DNA of 64,000 nt, taken from assembly GCA_022600955.1 (NCBI GenBank), contig JAHZJK010000006.1, positions 62,001-126,000 on the forward strand, read 5' to 3'. Numbering within the stretch: position 1 is the stretch's first letter; every line of letters begins with the position of its first letter. The notes beneath the pieces were generated by a model. The model was not told the origin of the DNA and ran no database searches. It saw only the letters and a program-made list of their open reading frames with translations. The translations under genes were made by a program, and so were the position numbers. Positions 55,378 through 64,000 of the stretch are shown piece by piece. The stretch is from Gammaproteobacteria bacterium. GTDB lineage: Bacteria; Pseudomonadota; Gammaproteobacteria; Steroidobacterales; Woeseiaceae.

Positions 55378-55962
55378 ATGTACTCGAAACAACTGACCTG
55401 TGTATTCATCGCGCTATTCGTCGCGGCCATTCCGCCTCAAGTTGAGGCCAAGCCAGGACAACACCGCGATGTGGTTCACACCAAGGCACTGAAGACACTG
55501 CCGTCGGCACATCATCGCATTCGGCACAGAGGCAAATCCTACTTTTACTCATCTGGCCGATTCTATCGTCATGGTAGTGACGGCTATGTCGCGATAGTGG
55601 CACCATTGGGTGCCGTCATTCCCGTACTGCCGCGGGATCACCTGAGTTTTGGCGTAGGAGTCAGCCGGTACTTCTATTTTGGCGGCGTCTACTATCGGCC
55701 TGTGGACGAAGGCTTCGTCGTCATCGAGAAACCAGAAAATGCTGAGACACCGGCGTCTGGCGGCTCAGACAGGCTGATAATCTATCCAGCAGCTGGGCAA
55801 TCGGATGAAACGCGTGACAAGGACCGTTACGAATGTCACACGTGGGCAAAGGAAGAGACCGGTTTCGATCCGACTGATGCGACTTCCGACACGCTCCTTC
55901 GAGCCGACTATCAACGTGCGCAGACCGCTTGTCTCGAAGCAAGAAAGTACATCGTCAAGTAG
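55378..55962 (+). CDS. DUF6515-like secreted protein
   Basis: The 194-aa protein has a signal peptide (cleaved near VEAKPG) and the family pattern of Tyr/Phe-rich strands: KSYFYSSGRFYRHGSDGYVAIVAPLGAVIPVLP and RYFYFGGVYYRPVDEGFVVIEKP. The C-terminal half has a helical CHTWAKEETGFDPT...ACLEARKY with two Cys that may pair. The role is unknown. An AAAGGA site precedes the ATG. It probably belongs to the regulon of the neighbouring TCS. Confidence 0.82.
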   Translation: MYSKQLTCVFIALFVAAIPPQVEAKPGQHRDVVHTKALKTLPSAHHRIRHRGKSYFYSSGRFYRHGSDGYVAIVAPLGAVIPVLPRDHLSFGVGVSRYFYFGGVYYRPVDEGFVVIEKPENAETPASGGSDRLIIYPAAGQSDETRDKDRYECHTWAKEETGFDPTDATSDTLLRADYQRAQTACLEARKYIVK

Positions 55963-55974
55963 CCATTCAGTTCT

Positions 55975-57831
55975 TCACTCGATCCCTCGAGCTGAAAGAT
56001 TGAGTAACTCATCGCGCCGCGATGCCAACGCAGCCAGGCGCTGCTCGGGTAGCACTGCGCCCAGCTCATTGATCAGAACATCATCGGTGAGCATGGACAG
56101 GGCGTCATGCCAGCTGGGCCCCGCTATGCCGTCCGCGAGCTCCAGAACCTGGGACGGAACACCGCCGGTGCCAAAAGCAGCACTATGGCCGATCAACACC
56201 AGCTCCAGGTCTCGGGAACCATAGATAATGGTCGACGGCGACCTCGACGAATTGCCGATCAGGGCATCGAAAACGAGCATTGCGTCTTTTTGAATCTCAA
56301 GTGGACAATGTGCTCGAAAATCACTCTCTTCGGAGACTCGTTCCCATTCCGAAATGGCCCTGTCCGGCAGAAACTGCAGAGTCCCTCCGCTACCGATATC
56401 CTCTCGGGACACGGTCGCCGGAACCATCCCAAGCCGCAACAATCTATCGAGCTTGTGCGCCGCGGCTTCCGGGTCAAAGCCAACTTCTCGAGATGCCGAT
56501 CGAAAGTAAGCCAGCGTATTTTTCTCGTGGTAGCTGAGCTTCACCAACTTCCACGTACTACCTTCCGCCATGGTATCGACGACGACACCGCTCGACAACG
56601 CAGCAACTATTGCCGTCTCGTCAAAGTCCGGTGAGTCATAGCCGACGTGTACCGGGTGCGACAGCGGCTTGAGATCATCACTGCCGTCCTGGCCGACCAC
56701 AACCATTTCTGCGCCATCGATGATCAGGGCATGGCCGCGTCCGCGGTAGCTGGAATGAAGCATTCCAGTGTCTATTTCAACAACTCGTCCGTTCAGCCTT
56801 TGCTGGACACGCCGTGACAAAGTTGGTGTGTGCCCGATAACGACGCGACTCGCTCCCAACGTATCGAGTGCCGCGCTCAGGCGATCCCCCTCGACCAGCG
56901 AGCTGCAGGTTGCGGTGCCTCGGTACCATGTCGGTCCTGCCGGCCCGTGCAACGGGGATTCCGCCTCTGCAAGTACTGTATGTACAGCCGCCATCGTAGG
57001 ATCGTCAATTCGATTGGATTTCAAAAGCCTGTGCAGATACTCAGGGGTCTCTCGAAAACTGACAATCGGACTCAATACAGAGGCATCAGACAGGTTGTCA
57101 CGCGCTCCGACATAGTCCGACAAGTCATTTTTCAGGCCAGCATTAATGCCTTGCATACCGTGATCTACGACATAGGGTGGAACACCACCGTGAACATAGG
57201 CGGTGTCGTTTATCACCACCATGAGCGGTTTTCCCAAGAGCCAACGTCCGTAGTATCCGTCGTGTCGAAACTCCCGGCGATGCCCAAAAAACCCTGGCGG
57301 AGCGAGCTCGTCAAACTCGGTTCGAACTTTTTGTTCGTCTACATCAACCGGGAAACCGCGGCGATACTCGCGATACCAGTGTTCACGCTCATCGCTGGAT
57401 TCGATCTCGAGAAACGCGGCGAACTCTTCTTCCGAAACATAACGAAGATCGCCTATCAGGTTCATCACTTCATGGTTGCCAAGGAGCTGATGCACGCGAC
57501 CGCCGGCGAGAAGCGCTTCGTCCTCCAGTCTCATGATGAGATCCATAACCTGCCGGGAGTCAGGCCCACGATCCAACAGGTCGCCGGTAATCACCAAATG
57601 GCTATTGCCACCACTCCAGGACGCACGGTTGTCGATGATGTCCGCAGCATTGAGCGTCTCGAGCAACGCGTCATATGCACCATGAATATCACTAACGGCA
57701 ACGACGCGATCAACGCCCGTAAATCGCCATTCTTCTGCTGGCGTAGCGTATGGCAGAGCTAACAGAAGACCTGCCAATGCAATTCGCGGCAGTCTCAGGT
57801 TGGCCAGAGCCCGGTTCACGAAGTCGCGCAT
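55975..57831 (-). CDS. Periplasmic PPP-type metallophosphatase fused to degenerate kinase-like domain
   Basis: The 618-aa protein starts at MRDFVN, one base after the peptidase stop. A signal segment (about 10-32) exports it. Residues 41-340 form a PPP-like phosphatase with SDIHG (D48, H50), GDLLDRG (82-88), GNHE (118-121), VHGG (213-216) and GHTP (333-336), as in bacterial Shewanella-like phosphatases. Residues 400-600 resemble HipA/PI3-4K-like kinases (AAAHKLDRLLRLGMVPATV at 456-474; FDALIGN at 521-527), but the catalytic positions are changed (GNSSR for GNxDR; LIGHSAAF for LIDNxxAF; FRS for FK). It is the third gene after the TonB receptor and peptidase. Confidence 0.85.
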   Translation of the reverse strand: MRDFVNRALANLRLPRIALAGLLLALPYATPAEEWRFTGVDRVVAVSDIHGAYDALLETLNAADIIDNRASWSGGNSHLVITGDLLDRGPDSRQVMDLIMRLEDEALLAGGRVHQLLGNHEVMNLIGDLRYVSEEEFAAFLEIESSDEREHWYREYRRGFPVDVDEQKVRTEFDELAPPGFFGHRREFRHDGYYGRWLLGKPLMVVINDTAYVHGGVPPYVVDHGMQGINAGLKNDLSDYVGARDNLSDASVLSPIVSFRETPEYLHRLLKSNRIDDPTMAAVHTVLAEAESPLHGPAGPTWYRGTATCSSLVEGDRLSAALDTLGASRVVIGHTPTLSRRVQQRLNGRVVEIDTGMLHSSYRGRGHALIIDGAEMVVVGQDGSDDLKPLSHPVHVGYDSPDFDETAIVAALSSGVVVDTMAEGSTWKLVKLSYHEKNTLAYFRSASREVGFDPEAAAHKLDRLLRLGMVPATVSREDIGSGGTLQFLPDRAISEWERVSEESDFRAHCPLEIQKDAMLVFDALIGNSSRSPSTIIYGSRDLELVLIGHSAAFGTGGVPSQVLELADGIAGPSWHDALSMLTDDVLINELGAVLPEQRLAALASRRDELLNLSARGIE

Positions 57832-57832
57832 G

Positions 57833-59866
57833 TCAGTCCGGTGCCTCTTGCCAGTCACGTTCTGGCCGATTGAGGTAGTGTGCATACCAGGCTAATTCGG
57901 CATTGATCTTGAACAGGCGATGACGAAGTTCTGAGAATCCGTGGCCCTCGCGAGGCGCAATATACAGTTTTGTGTCAACACCAAGATCGTCCAGGGCACG
58001 GTACAGCAGAATAGATTGTGTGGGTGGGACACGCTCATCATTCTCACCGACGAAAATCAGTGTTGGTGTCTTGGTCTTCCACAAATCGTGAAGCGGCGAA
58101 TGCTTGTCAAACACTTCCAGCGGTGCGTCTGCCTGCCATGGTTTTCCGCCGAACCATGCTGTCCGGCCGTAGCGTGTATCACTCTCACCATACATCGAAA
58201 CCCAATCTACAGCGCCAGCACCCGAAGACGCCGCTCTGAATCGATCCGTATGTGTGATCAGTTTGTTCACCATGTGACCGCCTGCGCTCCAACCAGATAC
58301 GATGAGTTGATTCGGGTCCGCGATTCCGGCATCGACCAGGAAATCCACGCCCGACAGAACATCCAGATGTGCATTCTTGAAATACCCGCCAACCATGTCT
58401 CGCATGAAATCGTCGCCATAGCCTCGGCCGCCGCGATGATTCGGGGAGAACACCGCGAAACCGTCGGACGCTGCGATGGGAATGTATGTTCGCCAGCGAA
58501 ACTGACCGTATTGCACTGAACTTCTGGGCCCGCCGTGAATATCCACGATCAATGGAATGGGTTTTTCACGTTTGTAGTCCCCGGGTAGAGACAACAACCC
58601 CTCCAGTTGTACGCCGCTTTTGTCACGCCAGACAACCAACTCTTGAGTGGGTAATTCATAGCGCTCCGCGAGCATTTCGAATTCACGCGTAACAACTGTT
58701 TGATCAGATCCGTCCGCGTCGGCGATGTAGATTTCGCCTGGACTCTCGGGACGTACGGAAACGAATATGTGGCGGGCGGTCTCACGGTTATACGACCAGT
58801 CGCGGACAGTGTGCTGAGCATTGGTGATTTGCGTTGCGTTGCCGTCAGCTATATCCAGTCGCCACAGCTCCGAGCGCACCCCCATATTCGCTTGCACGTA
58901 TATCGAAGAAGAATCTGCACTCCATTGTGCGTCTTCGACTTCGAAGTCGTACTCGCTCCCAAGCTGGGCCGGCGTGCCGCCATCGATGGGTACGATGAAG
59001 AGATTGGCATCGTAGTAGTACTCAAAATCGCTGTTCACGTCCGCAATGAACAGAATAAATTTGTTGTTGGGTGACAGCTCAAAACCCGATTCTGCATGGT
59101 CGTTGTGGGTGACCTGGATTGCCTCTCTGCTCTCAACGTCCAATTTCCAGAGGTCTGCTGTATGTTTATCATCAATCGTGGCGCCGTTCGCGCTGGAAAA
59201 CACCACTGACCGGCCATCAGCGGAGAGATCGAAATTGCGCACATACTGTCCGTCGGCTGTAAGCTGCTCTACCTCGCCGGTTTCGACCGATACTCGCCAT
59301 AGATGCCGTTCGCCAGTCGGTTCGTCGAACGGATGCATGTCATCATCCGCTTCCCGCTGCTTACGGCCTTTTTCGCTCAAAGGCTGGTCGGCCAGAAAGT
59401 AGATGACATCCGAGTTCGGTCCCCATTCATAAGCTTTGACGTCCGACAGATGCTCGCCAACCGGAACCGCCTCTCCTATCGTCGTCGGTAACAGGTATAT
59501 GGCCTTGTAGTCTTCGTCATCATCACCCTCGAATTCCGCATCGGCCAGGAAGGACACGAAACGCCCATCGGGCGACCAATTCGGCGAACCCTTGGACTTA
59601 TCGGAGTAAGTAACCTGGCGCTGTAACCCCGTCTCAAGCTCAGACAACCACAGATTCGACATCGACTTGTTCTTGTCCCAGTTGGGTTCCCGTTTGACGT
59701 AGACCAGGAAATCCCCGTTGGGCGACATTTCCGGATCCGACAAAGTTGGAAGACTGAGAATATCGACTGGCGTCATCTTTGCAGTTTCAGAGGCCGATAC
59801 CATTGATGCGTGTACTGACACAGCAACGACAACCAGCAATTGAAGGAGAGATGCAGTGTATTTCAT
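57833..59866 (-). CDS. S9-family prolyl oligopeptidase-like peptidase
   Basis: The 677-aa protein (start MKYTASL; the frame to 59896 adds ten residues) has a signal peptide ending MVSASE, an N-terminal TolB/WD-like propeller (about 35-410) with repeats such as PNWSPDGRFVSFLAD, and a C-terminal alpha/beta-hydrolase. The triad is S537 in GWSAGGH, D620 in GENDERVP and H642 in EGHGF. It cleaves short peptides in the periplasm. It follows the TonB receptor gene and is joined to the phosphatase gene, so a peptide import and processing route is plausible. Confidence 0.93.
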   Translation of the reverse strand: MKYTASLLQLLVVVAVSVHASMVSASETAKMTPVDILSLPTLSDPEMSPNGDFLVYVKREPNWDKNKSMSNLWLSELETGLQRQVTYSDKSKGSPNWSPDGRFVSFLADAEFEGDDDEDYKAIYLLPTTIGEAVPVGEHLSDVKAYEWGPNSDVIYFLADQPLSEKGRKQREADDDMHPFDEPTGERHLWRVSVETGEVEQLTADGQYVRNFDLSADGRSVVFSSANGATIDDKHTADLWKLDVESREAIQVTHNDHAESGFELSPNNKFILFIADVNSDFEYYYDANLFIVPIDGGTPAQLGSEYDFEVEDAQWSADSSSIYVQANMGVRSELWRLDIADGNATQITNAQHTVRDWSYNRETARHIFVSVRPESPGEIYIADADGSDQTVVTREFEMLAERYELPTQELVVWRDKSGVQLEGLLSLPGDYKREKPIPLIVDIHGGPRSSVQYGQFRWRTYIPIAASDGFAVFSPNHRGGRGYGDDFMRDMVGGYFKNAHLDVLSGVDFLVDAGIADPNQLIVSGWSAGGHMVNKLITHTDRFRAASSGAGAVDWVSMYGESDTRYGRTAWFGGKPWQADAPLEVFDKHSPLHDLWKTKTPTLIFVGENDERVPPTQSILLYRALDDLGVDTKLYIAPREGHGFSELRHRLFKINAELAWYAHYLNRPERDWQEAPD

Positions 59867-59903
59867 GCGTGTTTCACTTTCGGAGGACGTGAGCAAGTGG
59901 CGA

Positions 59904-59938
59904 TCGAGCGATACGGATTTCGATCCCGCATCGCTCGA
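59904..59938. promoter_or_regulatory. Intercistronic hairpin between TonB receptor and peptidase genes
   Basis: TCGAGCGAT (59904-59912) pairs with ATCGCTCGA (59930-59938), and GGAT/ATCC inside forms a second short stem with a 4-base loop. It lies about 30 bp after the receptor's stop. No T-run follows, so it is not a classical terminator; it may protect mRNA or reduce downstream expression. Confidence 0.6.
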
Positions 59939-59967
59939 CCCCGCAAGGGAAGCTGGTGTGAAAACGC

Positions 59968-62916
59968 TTACCAGTCGAACTTCAGACCCAGGTAGAAACG
60001 CCGCCCCACTCGATCATAGCTATCCCCGACGTTTGCGTTTTCTCCAGACGCGTAGCCATCGGGCAAATATGGGCCAGTTTGATTCTCGATGTTGTTGATG
60101 CCCGCGTAGACTCGATAGCGGTGCTCGTTACCGAACTTGTAACTCGCATAGATGTCGTGAATCAGCGTTTGTTCGAAGCGCACAAAACCGAAGATGTCGG
60201 CGGGGTCCGTGTCATTGTCGTCACGTACCGTACCTGAGTACTTCAAGCGATAGCGCACTGAGAAGGCGTCCGTGCTCCAGCGAATCGTGCCACGATACTC
60301 ATGCTCAGGCAGACCGACTTCGCCGGCAAAATCATCGATAACCTCGCCGTCAGGGCCATCAAAGCTCGCTTCGTTCTTCATGATATGCGCATAGATGATA
60401 CTGGTCTCGAAATCGCCTGGTATTGCTGCAATCTCGAAATCGTACGCCAAGGTAACATCGATACCCTCAGACACGAGGCTGTTCAGGTTTTCTTCCTGGT
60501 TAATGATGCGACTGACCTGGCCATCGTTGCCACGGGTAATGTTTGGACAAAAACGATTGTTCGGAAAGTTCGGGTCCGAGTAGCAAAGATCCCCAGCGAG
60601 CTGGCTGTCGACTGACGAAATTGCGTCCTCAACCTCGATCTTGTAGTAGTCCGCGATCAGCGTGAACCCATCGAGTGCCCGAGGTGCAAGAACGAAACCT
60701 GCCGTAAACGTATCGGCCGTTTCCTCTATGAGGTTTATGTTGCCCAGCGACGGACCGAATATCTGGCTGCCGTCCTGGTCGAAAACACCGTTAAGCAGTA
60801 TCTCTGATGCGATGCCAGCATCTTGCCGGCAATTGTCCGCGACAACGCCCGTGGTTGCGGCCGTCACGCCATCGCATGGATCATTGAAGTCATCAAAGTC
60901 GCTGCGCTGTGGTGAGAACAACTCCGTGATATCCGGAGCACGCTGCGCCTGCGAAATCTGTGCGCGAAAACGAACGTCTTCAACCGGTGTGTATGACAGT
61001 CCGAAATTCCAACTCGATACATCACCAATCGTGCTGTAGTCAGCAGCCCGGAATGCCGTTGTCATATCCAGGGCTTCGATGCCGGTCTTACCGGCTATCA
61101 ATGGTACGTTTAGTTCGACAAAGGCCTCGGTCACATCGAAATCTGCCTGAACATCGAGTAGCGTGCTGCTCGACGTCAGCCCGGCATTGGTGACGGGATC
61201 TCCATCAACCCATTGCTCTTCCTTGCGAAAATCGATGCCCGCCGCAATTTGTGCGTCGCCTGCAGGCAGTTCGAATATATCGCCGCTAACTGAGAAGCTT
61301 GCAGTTGTCTGCTTGAGCTCCTGCTGCATCATGATCGTGTGGCGAATATAGTCGGCCGCCTCTGGCGTGATGCTGCCTTCGCCAAATACATTCAGCGGCA
61401 CGCAACCATCGGCACGCGCACCGGCGTCCTGGCAGATATAGCTTCCGTCGTTTGCAGGGTCTTCCATGATGTTAATCGCGTACTGGATGTTCAGGCGATT
61501 CACTTCATTGTGCTTTTCCTGTTCCTGTCTGAATTTTCCATAGCCAACGTAGCCATTCCACGACCAACGGTCGTTAAACTGCCCATCCAGACTAAACGCC
61601 ATGCGCTGCGTCGTGCGCACCGAGTTGCGATCGCGGTTACCGACTTCCGTCATCCGACGTCGCCAGTCCACGGTCCCACTCAGCGTGTCCCACACAGCAG
61701 GATGGATGAACGGATTGTCGCCCTCCCCGGTTACAGGGTCATACGTCGGGTTGGTCGGGTTAACAGGAATTGCGTCGGGTATGTCACCGATCGCTGTTTC
61801 GTTGTCGAATGGCCCATAGGTGTTGGAGTCATTGACACCAGCGGGCGTTCTTTCGGCTCGCGTCTCGCTCTCCGAGAACTGCAGCATCAGAGAACCCGTC
61901 AGCGTTTCGGTGAATTCGAAGTTCGTTTTGGCCATCGTCGACCAACGCTCTCTTTCCGGAAAAATCATGTTGAAAGGACGGAAGTCCCAACCATCAAACG
62001 CTTCTTGATAGTCGTCGCAAGCCGGTACACGACCGTCGTTAATGCAATAATTATTGTCATTCTGCCAGACGCCGCCGATGTTCCAGGCGTCGCCCTCAAA
62101 TCGGCCGCCTGGCAAGAAGCTGCTGTTATTCGGCTCAAGTTCACCGGTCTCGAGATCAATTTCGAGATTGGACCGAGCGTATTCGCGCTGGGTTGCCATG
62201 ACCGGGTCTTTGTTCTCCCAGGAACCGCCAATCATCAAGTTGCCGCGTCCATCGGCGAAATCACTACCCCAGGTTGCGCTAAAGGATGGATTTTCATTTC
62301 CGCCATCGGCGCTATCGCCATAGCGTGCGTCGACCTCGAGCCCGTTAAACGAGTCCTTGAGAATAATGTTCGCCACGCCAGCGATAGCATCGGAACCGTA
62401 GGCCGCGGACGCGCCGCCGGTTGTAATGTCTATGCGATCGACGAATCCCGTTGGAATGGTTGAGGTATCGACGCGTTGGGCACTACCACTATTCGACACC
62501 ACACGACGGCCATTGATCAGGGTCAGGGTGCGGTTCGTGCTAAGGCCTCGCAGATCGATGGTACTGAGCCCGGAAACCTGGGTACTCAGCTGTGAGTTGG
62601 TTGGCGACACTCCCAGGTAGACACCGGGCAACTGCTCGACCAACTCGCCAAGATCTATCGTGCCAGCCGCCTGAATCTCACCAATATCCAGTTGCTGCGT
62701 CGGAATCGGAGAGACAATGTTCGAATTCGTGATTCGACTGCCGGTCACGGTAATTTCTTCAAGCGATTGCTCGTCTGGGTCACCAGACTGAGCGTTCGCC
62801 GATGGATTAAGGAAAACACAAGCCAGGACGAATGCTGGCACTCGCAGAACCAGACTGGCACCTGGAATGGCGCGGTAACTTTTGGACGCAGACCGTAGCG
62901 TACGTTGATTGTTCAT
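59968..62916 (-). CDS. TonB-dependent outer-membrane receptor
   Basis: The 982-aa receptor starts at MNNQRT, preceded by GGGGGAG. The signal peptide ends in SANAQ, followed by a TonB-box-like LEEITVTGSRI and a plug domain (about 50-175; DLRGLSTNRTLTLINGRRV, TTGGASAAYGSDAIAGVANI). A 22-strand barrel follows, ending GRRFYLGLKFDW with the terminal aromatic. It belongs to the group often linked with carbohydrate or peptide uptake in marine and xanthomonad-like bacteria. The peptidase gene downstream suggests peptides, but the ligand is not known. Confidence 0.94.
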   Translation of the reverse strand: MNNQRTLRSASKSYRAIPGASLVLRVPAFVLACVFLNPSANAQSGDPDEQSLEEITVTGSRITNSNIVSPIPTQQLDIGEIQAAGTIDLGELVEQLPGVYLGVSPTNSQLSTQVSGLSTIDLRGLSTNRTLTLINGRRVVSNSGSAQRVDTSTIPTGFVDRIDITTGGASAAYGSDAIAGVANIILKDSFNGLEVDARYGDSADGGNENPSFSATWGSDFADGRGNLMIGGSWENKDPVMATQREYARSNLEIDLETGELEPNNSSFLPGGRFEGDAWNIGGVWQNDNNYCINDGRVPACDDYQEAFDGWDFRPFNMIFPERERWSTMAKTNFEFTETLTGSLMLQFSESETRAERTPAGVNDSNTYGPFDNETAIGDIPDAIPVNPTNPTYDPVTGEGDNPFIHPAVWDTLSGTVDWRRRMTEVGNRDRNSVRTTQRMAFSLDGQFNDRWSWNGYVGYGKFRQEQEKHNEVNRLNIQYAINIMEDPANDGSYICQDAGARADGCVPLNVFGEGSITPEAADYIRHTIMMQQELKQTTASFSVSGDIFELPAGDAQIAAGIDFRKEEQWVDGDPVTNAGLTSSSTLLDVQADFDVTEAFVELNVPLIAGKTGIEALDMTTAFRAADYSTIGDVSSWNFGLSYTPVEDVRFRAQISQAQRAPDITELFSPQRSDFDDFNDPCDGVTAATTGVVADNCRQDAGIASEILLNGVFDQDGSQIFGPSLGNINLIEETADTFTAGFVLAPRALDGFTLIADYYKIEVEDAISSVDSQLAGDLCYSDPNFPNNRFCPNITRGNDGQVSRIINQEENLNSLVSEGIDVTLAYDFEIAAIPGDFETSIIYAHIMKNEASFDGPDGEVIDDFAGEVGLPEHEYRGTIRWSTDAFSVRYRLKYSGTVRDDNDTDPADIFGFVRFEQTLIHDIYASYKFGNEHRYRVYAGINNIENQTGPYLPDGYASGENANVGDSYDRVGRRFYLGLKFDW

Positions 62917-63021
62917 GAACTCCCCCGTTGACAATTTATTGAACACAACTCACGGATAAACTTGTATCTCGTTTGGTTGCAGACAAACAACGGCCTGGCG
63001 TTCCGATTTTTATCAATTCGC

Positions 63022-63040
63022 TATCACACGACGTGTGATA
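63022..63040. promoter_or_regulatory. Perfect 19-bp palindrome upstream of the TonB receptor gene
   Basis: TATCACACG-A-CGTGTGATA, symmetrical around one base, between the partial propeller gene stop (63045) and the receptor start (62916). The lack of a T-run argues against a terminator. It looks like an operator for a dimeric regulator (GntR or similar type). Confidence 0.6.
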
Positions 63041-63044
63041 CGAA

Positions 63045-64000
63045 CTATTGGCTGGCTGGATGCGTTCGCAGAGGGTCCGGCGCCATGAGGATATCGATCT
63101 GTTGTGGCTCACGGTGTGTAAAAAACAACAAATCATGCTCTTCTGAGAAGCTGAGCATGCCGTATCGATGCACGGTTCGAGCATGATGCTTGAACAGTAC
63201 CTTTTTTGCACCGGTAACCAGGTCGATCTCGACAATCTCAGAATGGTCGTCCCGAACCCGCGCGTAGAACATGCTTGAAGGTCCGGCCCAGGCCCAGTTA
63301 CCGATCCCGCCGCGCACAATGTCGTCAATGACACGCTCGAGGCGACCACTTGAATAGGATAACCTGAACAAGCCGCGCTCGTTCAGCGTCGTAAAGTACA
63401 GGAACTCGCCATCTGCCGACTCTCTGCCAAATTTGGCGTTCCCCGCGGTCAGGCGTGTTAGCTGATTCCCATCCGCCGCGACTCGCCACAGGTCCACCTG
63501 TTGTCCTTGCCAGACAGGGACAATCAATGAGCTACCATCACTCGACCATGTCGGAGCACCATGGTCGCCAAAACCAGTGCTCACGGTGCGGGAGACACCT
63601 GTCTCAACATCGAGAACATTGACCGAAGTCGACTCGGTACTCTGCTCCAGAGCGATAAAAGCGATCTGCTTTCCATTCGGGGACCAGCTCGGATCGATAG
63701 CGCTACTCTTGAGGCTGGTCATTTGTTTGCTGTTGGAGCCGTCGAAATCAGCGATCCATATCTCGTTGTTGCCGGACACGTTCGAGTAGTAAGCCAGCTT
63801 TTTCGCCTGGCTCGAATACGATGGGTTTCTTTCGGAACCCGATGTCTGGATTACCGGTGTCGGAAAACTGGCAGCGCCATCGTCCCCGCCAACACCAATG
63901 CCGGCAATGTAGTTCGACACGATGCGCCGATAGAAAAGAATGGACTGGTAATCCGGGAGGTATGCCGGGAATCCGGCACCTTCATATCCGATTTCCCGGT
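63045..64000 (-). CDS. TolB-like (PD40) beta-propeller protein, partial
   Basis: The frame is open to the right edge of the window: the residues before the GTG at 63920 continue in frame as EIGYEGAGFPAYLPDYQSI, so only the C-terminal 317 or so residues are seen. They contain PD40/WD-like blades (NPSYSSQAKKLAYYSN, DPSWSPNGKQIAFIA, APTWSSDGSSLIVPV). Such propellers end CadC-type membrane-bound winged-helix regulators and TolB-like proteins. The missing N-terminus decides between these. It precedes the TonB receptor gene on the same strand. Confidence 0.82.
   Translation of the reverse strand, partial: REIGYEGAGFPAYLPDYQSILFYRRIVSNYIAGIGVGGDDGAASFPTPVIQTSGSERNPSYSSQAKKLAYYSNVSGNNEIWIADFDGSNSKQMTSLKSSAIDPSWSPNGKQIAFIALEQSTESTSVNVLDVETGVSRTVSTGFGDHGAPTWSSDGSSLIVPVWQGQQVDLWRVAADGNQLTRLTAGNAKFGRESADGEFLYFTTLNERGLFRLSYSSGRLERVIDDIVRGGIGNWAWAGPSSMFYARVRDDHSEIVEIDLVTGAKKVLFKHHARTVHRYGMLSFSEEHDLLFFTHREPQQIDILMAPDPLRTHPASQ

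Noticed and set aside
56830..57762. Plus-strand frame of 310 codons antisense to the phosphatase gene
   Set aside because: Shadow of a gene with full metallophosphatase motifs.
61339..62463. Plus-strand frame of 374 codons antisense to the TonB receptor
   Set aside because: Shadow frame; the receptor is supported by signal peptide, plug and C-terminal aromatic.

Overview
The window reads as a densely coded piece of the chromosome of a free-living, aerobic, heterotrophic gammaproteobacterium, most likely marine. The reasons are a beta-1,3-glucan (laminarin) utilisation locus, TonB-dependent uptake, an arylsulfatase, an isocitrate lyase of the large (~531 aa) Pseudomonas-like type, KDPG aldolase, Kef-type and CPA1-type antiporters, a DUF1415 protein and Cpx-like two-component systems. 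A lineage near Woeseiales/Chromatiales is my guess and is not proven by the sequence. No rRNA, tRNA, CRISPR array, insertion sequence or phage gene was recognised. Both ends of the window cut through genes.

1-10.6 kb: laminarin locus. A partial surface lipoprotein with duplicated carbohydrate-binding-like modules, a GH16 endo-glucanase lipoprotein, a small secreted protein, a LysR regulator, a GH17 lipoprotein, a sugar-porter MFS permease and a cytoplasmic GH3 beta-glucosidase run leftward. A GPH-family symporter runs rightward. The near-palindrome TGACARCGYTGTCA occurs at the three promoters of the locus, twice at one of them, each time overlapping a TTGACA -35 box. This is a clear LacI-family regulon, but no LacI gene lies in the window. 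The likely flow is extracellular cleavage (GH16), trimming (GH17), import (MFS) and intracellular hydrolysis (GH3).

10.6-27 kb: housekeeping and accessory genes. These include a class III aminotransferase, an XRE regulator, a J-domain/zinc-ribbon/PilZ fusion, a GST, and an overlapping operon of a CPA1 antiporter, a Rieske-GltB fusion and a DUF5996 protein. An ECF sigma factor with a zinc anti-sigma factor, a membrane c-type haem protein, a UDG-like protein, an RluA synthase, an aldo-keto reductase, DUF1415 and a DjlA-like co-chaperone follow.

27-36.5 kb: central carbon and stress genes. Isocitrate lyase has three phased 9-bp repeats at its promoter. An MFS permease, a KefB/C-type antiporter and its KefF/G-type oxidoreductase come next. 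The eda-kdgK operon is divergent from an IclR regulator across a perfect 18-bp palindrome.

36.5-50 kb: a secreted TPR-ankyrin protein, a propeller lipoprotein, a complete RND tripartite pump divergent from a CpxRA-like system, and a sulfatase.

50-56 kb: an apparent envelope/calcium-type signalling cluster. It holds two EF-hand proteins, a beta-barrel protein, a second CpxRA-like pair, a DUF4397 lipoprotein and a DUF6515 protein. Direct repeats with a 10-bp phase lie upstream of three of its transcription units.

56-64 kb: a TonB-dependent receptor, an S9 peptidase and a periplasmic PPP-type phosphatase fused to a degenerate kinase-like domain, preceded by a partial TolB-like propeller protein and a perfect 19-bp palindrome.
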